Shown here one piece after another: positions 62,538-64,000 of a stretch of 64,000 nucleotides of DNA. This stretch comes from DASUPK01 sp963743575 (GTDB lineage: Bacteria > Actinomycetota > Thermoleophilia > Solirubrobacterales > 70-9). The position numbers were made by a program, and so were the translations under genes. Where the stretch lies: positions 372,001 through 436,000 of the forward strand of contig CAVUQC010000002.1 of assembly GCA_963743575.1 (NCBI GenBank), read 5' to 3'. The notes below the pieces were generated by a model. That model made no database searches, was not told where the DNA came from, and saw only the letters and a list, made by a program, of their open reading frames with translations. How positions within the stretch are numbered: position 1 is the stretch's first letter; every line of letters begins with the position of its first letter.

Positions 62538-62606
62538 GGGCGATGATTTCGCTGCCCGCCTGGCTTTCCCTTCTTGGTTTTGGGCGAAATGTGGTTGGAT
62601 CGTCGG

Positions 62607-62996
62607 GTGAGCCTCGACGGGCAGCTCCGCCGGACCAACCGGAACATGATCGCGTTCGACCTCCTGCTGGGCTCGGGAGCCCTGTTCGCGCCCTCCCAGA
62701 CCCTGAGGGTGCTGGGACACGACGAGCCCTCGGACGACGCCAGGGAGCTTTTTCGCCGTTGCGGGCCGATCTGGCTCACCTTCGCGGCCGCTCACCTGGT
62801 GGCCTACCGCCGCAACCGCCCCAAGGACTGGTGGGCGCTGTCCTGGCTGCGGGGCACGGAACTGGCGACCGACATCGTCTGGTCCCGCTCACCTGCTTTC
62901 TCCCGGCCGGGCGCCCGCGCCGGGCTCTGGTTCGCCGGGCTCAGCAACCTGGCTATGACGCTCGGGTTCGCCTACCTCTCCGAGACCGAGTCCTAG
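62607..62996 (+). CDS. small membrane protein, unknown family
   Basis: 129 residues with three or four hydrophobic helices (about 15-32, 55-72, 100-125). Charged N-terminus (VSLDGQLRRTNRN). Motif PKDWWALSWLRGTELATDIVW is notable but not recognised. GTG at 62607 is chosen; a TTG at 62574 would overlap the RpiR start region. No clear ribosome site. Confidence 0.55.
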   Translation: MSLDGQLRRTNRNMIAFDLLLGSGALFAPSQTLRVLGHDEPSDDARELFRRCGPIWLTFAAAHLVAYRRNRPKDWWALSWLRGTELATDIVWSRSPAFSRPGARAGLWFAGLSNLAMTLGFAYLSETES

Positions 62997-63005
62997 CCGG
63001 CCGGG

Positions 63006-63482
63006 TCAGACGGCGTTTGCGCTCGCGGCGCACACCTTGAGGCCGAGCGCCTTGGCCAACTTGCTCCGCTCGGGCGCGCTCTTTGAGACCGCGGCCTGGG
63101 CCGCCCCATATGCCTGGGCGTCCTGATTGTCGGCCGCGTCCTGCCCCTTCTTCATCTCGTCTATCGCCTTCCCGCGAGCCGCCAGGTAGGCGTCGAGCTT
63201 TCCCTGAAGCTCGGACGGTGGCTCCAGGCCGTCGATCGTGGAGCTCGCCGTCTCGGCGACGGCGATCAGCGCCTTCGTCTGATCCATCGCATCGGAGGCG
63301 TTCGCCGGGGGGCTGGCCTGAATCTCCCTGAACTTCTGCTGTTCGGTTTGGCAGGCCTGGTCGGCCTGCTGCTGGAGCTCGGCGGCGGTCACCTGATGCT
63401 TGCTCCCGCCGCCACATCCAGCGATCGCCGCCGCAAAAACCGCGACTGGGAGGGCGAGCGAGAGAAAGCGAAGGCGGGTCAT
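63006..63482 (-). CDS. lipoprotein, unknown family
   Basis: 158 residues from the ATG at 63482. Signal with lipobox (SLALPVAVFAAAIAGCGGGS, Cys about residue 23), then mostly alpha-helical, Gln/Ala/Lys-rich (VTAAELQQQADQACQTEQQ), a likely coiled coil; two further Cys. No enzymatic motif. Expected to be anchored to the outer face of the membrane. Confidence 0.82.
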   Translation of the reverse strand: MTRLRFLSLALPVAVFAAAIAGCGGGSKHQVTAAELQQQADQACQTEQQKFREIQASPPANASDAMDQTKALIAVAETASSTIDGLEPPSELQGKLDAYLAARGKAIDEMKKGQDAADNQDAQAYGAAQAAVSKSAPERSKLAKALGLKVCAASANAV

Positions 63483-63555
63483 CTGGACGAGCACTCTAGC
63501 CACGGCCGGAGCACATGCTTGAATAGTGGGACCAGAGAAAGGAGGTGGTCCTAAC

Positions 63556-63600
63556 TTGAATTCATTGCTTGACGGGACTCTGGAGGTGCAGGGCCGCTAG
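63556..63600 (+). CDS. possible 14-residue leader peptide
   Basis: TTG start 4 bases after the extended Shine-Dalgarno (10 bases after GGAGG), 14 codons (LNSLLDGTLEVQGR, first residue Met), TAG stop at 63598. Too short to judge by composition. Translation would open or reshape the downstream hairpins. Confidence 0.35.
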   Translation: MNSLLDGTLEVQGR

Positions 63601-63751
63601 GCCTGGGCGCTAGTACGTAGGGCCCAAGGGGCCGTCAGGACGGCACGCGGCCATCCGGCGGAATCCAACCCGGGCACCGGCGAGCGAAGGGAGGTGGGAG
63701 ACGTCCCGCCCCACCGCCACTCCCCAGCTCGCTCATCACCGCGTCAGATGC

Positions 63752-63781
63752 GAAGGGCCGCCTCTCACGAGGCGGCCCTTC
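63752..63781. terminator. bidirectional terminator
   Basis: Perfect 13-base stem GAAGGGCCGCCTC/GAGGCGGCCCTTC with a TCAC loop, extended by GATGC/GCATC. It could end both the plus-strand short transcript and the minus-strand gene at 63814. Confidence 0.75.
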
Positions 63782-63813
63782 GTGCATCTGGGGATTGAAA
63801 GGAACGACGCCGG

Positions 63814-64000
63814 CTAGCCGCCGAGGTTGCTCACCCGTGTATCGAGCTTGTTGACGGAGTTCTGCAGGTTCTTGATGTCCGTCGCCTGCGTCGCCTGCGT
63901 CGTGTTCAGGGTGTTGACGCTGTTCTGGATCGCGTTCACCGACGACTGCAGCGAGCGCAGCTGCTTGTCGATGCTGGTCGCCGTCTCCGCCGCCTTGGCG
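63814..64000 (-). CDS. C-terminal end of a coiled-coil protein (cut by window edge)
   Basis: Only the last 61 residues are visible. They form a clear heptad-repeat coiled coil: ETATSIDKQLRSLQSSVNAI, QNSVNTLNTTQATQATDI, NLQNSVNKLDTRVSNLGG. Asn/Gln/Ser-rich cores suggest a surface or secreted fibre-like stalk, in keeping with the secreted protein group, but the N-terminus lies outside. Confidence 0.7.
   Translation of the reverse strand, partial: AKAAETATSIDKQLRSLQSSVNAIQNSVNTLNTTQATQATDIKNLQNSVNKLDTRVSNLGG

Larger units (their letters stand above)
63529..63781 (+). ncRNA. short structured transcript with extended Shine-Dalgarno hairpin and tiny ORF
   Basis: A possible independent RNA of about 250 bases. 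The 5' hairpin GGACCA/TGGTCC (63529-63534 with 63546-63551) shows AAAGGAGG in its 11-base loop. AGAAAGGAGGTGGTCC (63536-63551) is complementary to the 3' end of actinobacterial 16S rRNA over all 16 positions (one G-U pair). GGAGGTG recurs at 63582 and 63690, the last also in a hairpin (GGUGGGA-GACG-UCCCGCC). It ends with a strong terminator. No similar RNA is named here; family assignment would need a covariance search. Confidence 0.5.

Noticed and set aside
63536..63551. Fragment of a 16S rRNA gene
   Set aside because: The match is to the reverse complement of the 16S 3' end and only 16 bases long, so it is an rRNA-complementary (Shine-Dalgarno) element and not a gene remnant.

Overview
The window is high-GC chromosomal DNA from an actinobacterium. 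Gene order and protein types fit the Thermoleophilia/Solirubrobacterales group best. Evidence for the phylum: an actinobacterial integration host factor (mihF) beside gmk, rpoZ and coaBC; a pyrR-led pyrimidine operon with an actinobacterial-style PyrR-binding leader; pdxS-pdxT and yebC-ruvC-ruvA-ruvB blocks; frequent GTG/TTG starts; and many ATGA, TTGA or TGATG overlaps. Evidence for the class is weaker: repeated secreted proteins with an N-terminal motif of the SPAMVVAVVAL...GGTA type and mature regions that begin with lysine runs. Placement below phylum is inference.

Layout. 1-6.6 kb (minus): amidase (cut by the left edge), dapB, a PH-like protein, a frameshifted SnoaL-like gene, an M16 peptidase and pnp. 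6.7-9.3 kb: a plus-strand secreted protein, then a minus-strand rpsO operon that also carries a peroxiredoxin, an MBL hydrolase and a DsbA-like protein. 9.3-18 kb: the translation/transcription block rimP-nusA-infB-DUF503, a separately transcribed secreted protein, then rbfA-nrnA-truB-ribF. 18-22.3 kb: dtd, arginase-like, TPR; then coaBC, rpoZ, gmk, mihF. 22.3-31.8 kb: an eight-gene, fully overlapping pyrimidine operon pyrR-pyrB-pyrC-(isochorismatase-like)-carA-carB-pyrK-pyrD. 31.9-35.3 kb: RNase Z, tRNA-Arg(CCG), a secreted protein, and a MoaD/ThiS-like sulfur carrier next to a threonine synthase-like gene that sits behind a complete SAM-I riboswitch. 35.4-40.4 kb (plus): CorA, HIT, phosphomannomutase, MBL, lipid kinase. 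40.5-62.5 kb (mostly minus): secreted protein, HIT (plus), cupredoxin, rel, recJ, DUF559 protein, secDF fusion, zinc-ribbon/PAS protein, ruvB-ruvA-ruvC, a group of lysine-tract secreted proteins around yebC, an M29 aminopeptidase, pdxT-pdxS, and an RpiR regulator. 62.6-64 kb: small membrane protein, lipoprotein, a structured short transcript with an extended Shine-Dalgarno in a hairpin loop, and the end of a coiled-coil protein cut by the right edge.

Most of the window is core metabolism and information processing. Regulatory RNAs stand out: a SAM-I riboswitch on thrC-moaD, a PyrR-binding loop over the pyrR ribosome-binding site, a terminator/antiterminator leader before rimP-nusA-infB, and several -10 boxes 6-7 bases before start codons (leaderless mRNAs). 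The most promising leads for new biology are the SAM-controlled thrC-like/sulfur-carrier pair, the 63.5 kb short RNA, and the zinc-finger-like tail of NusA. No prophage, insertion sequence or CRISPR array was seen.
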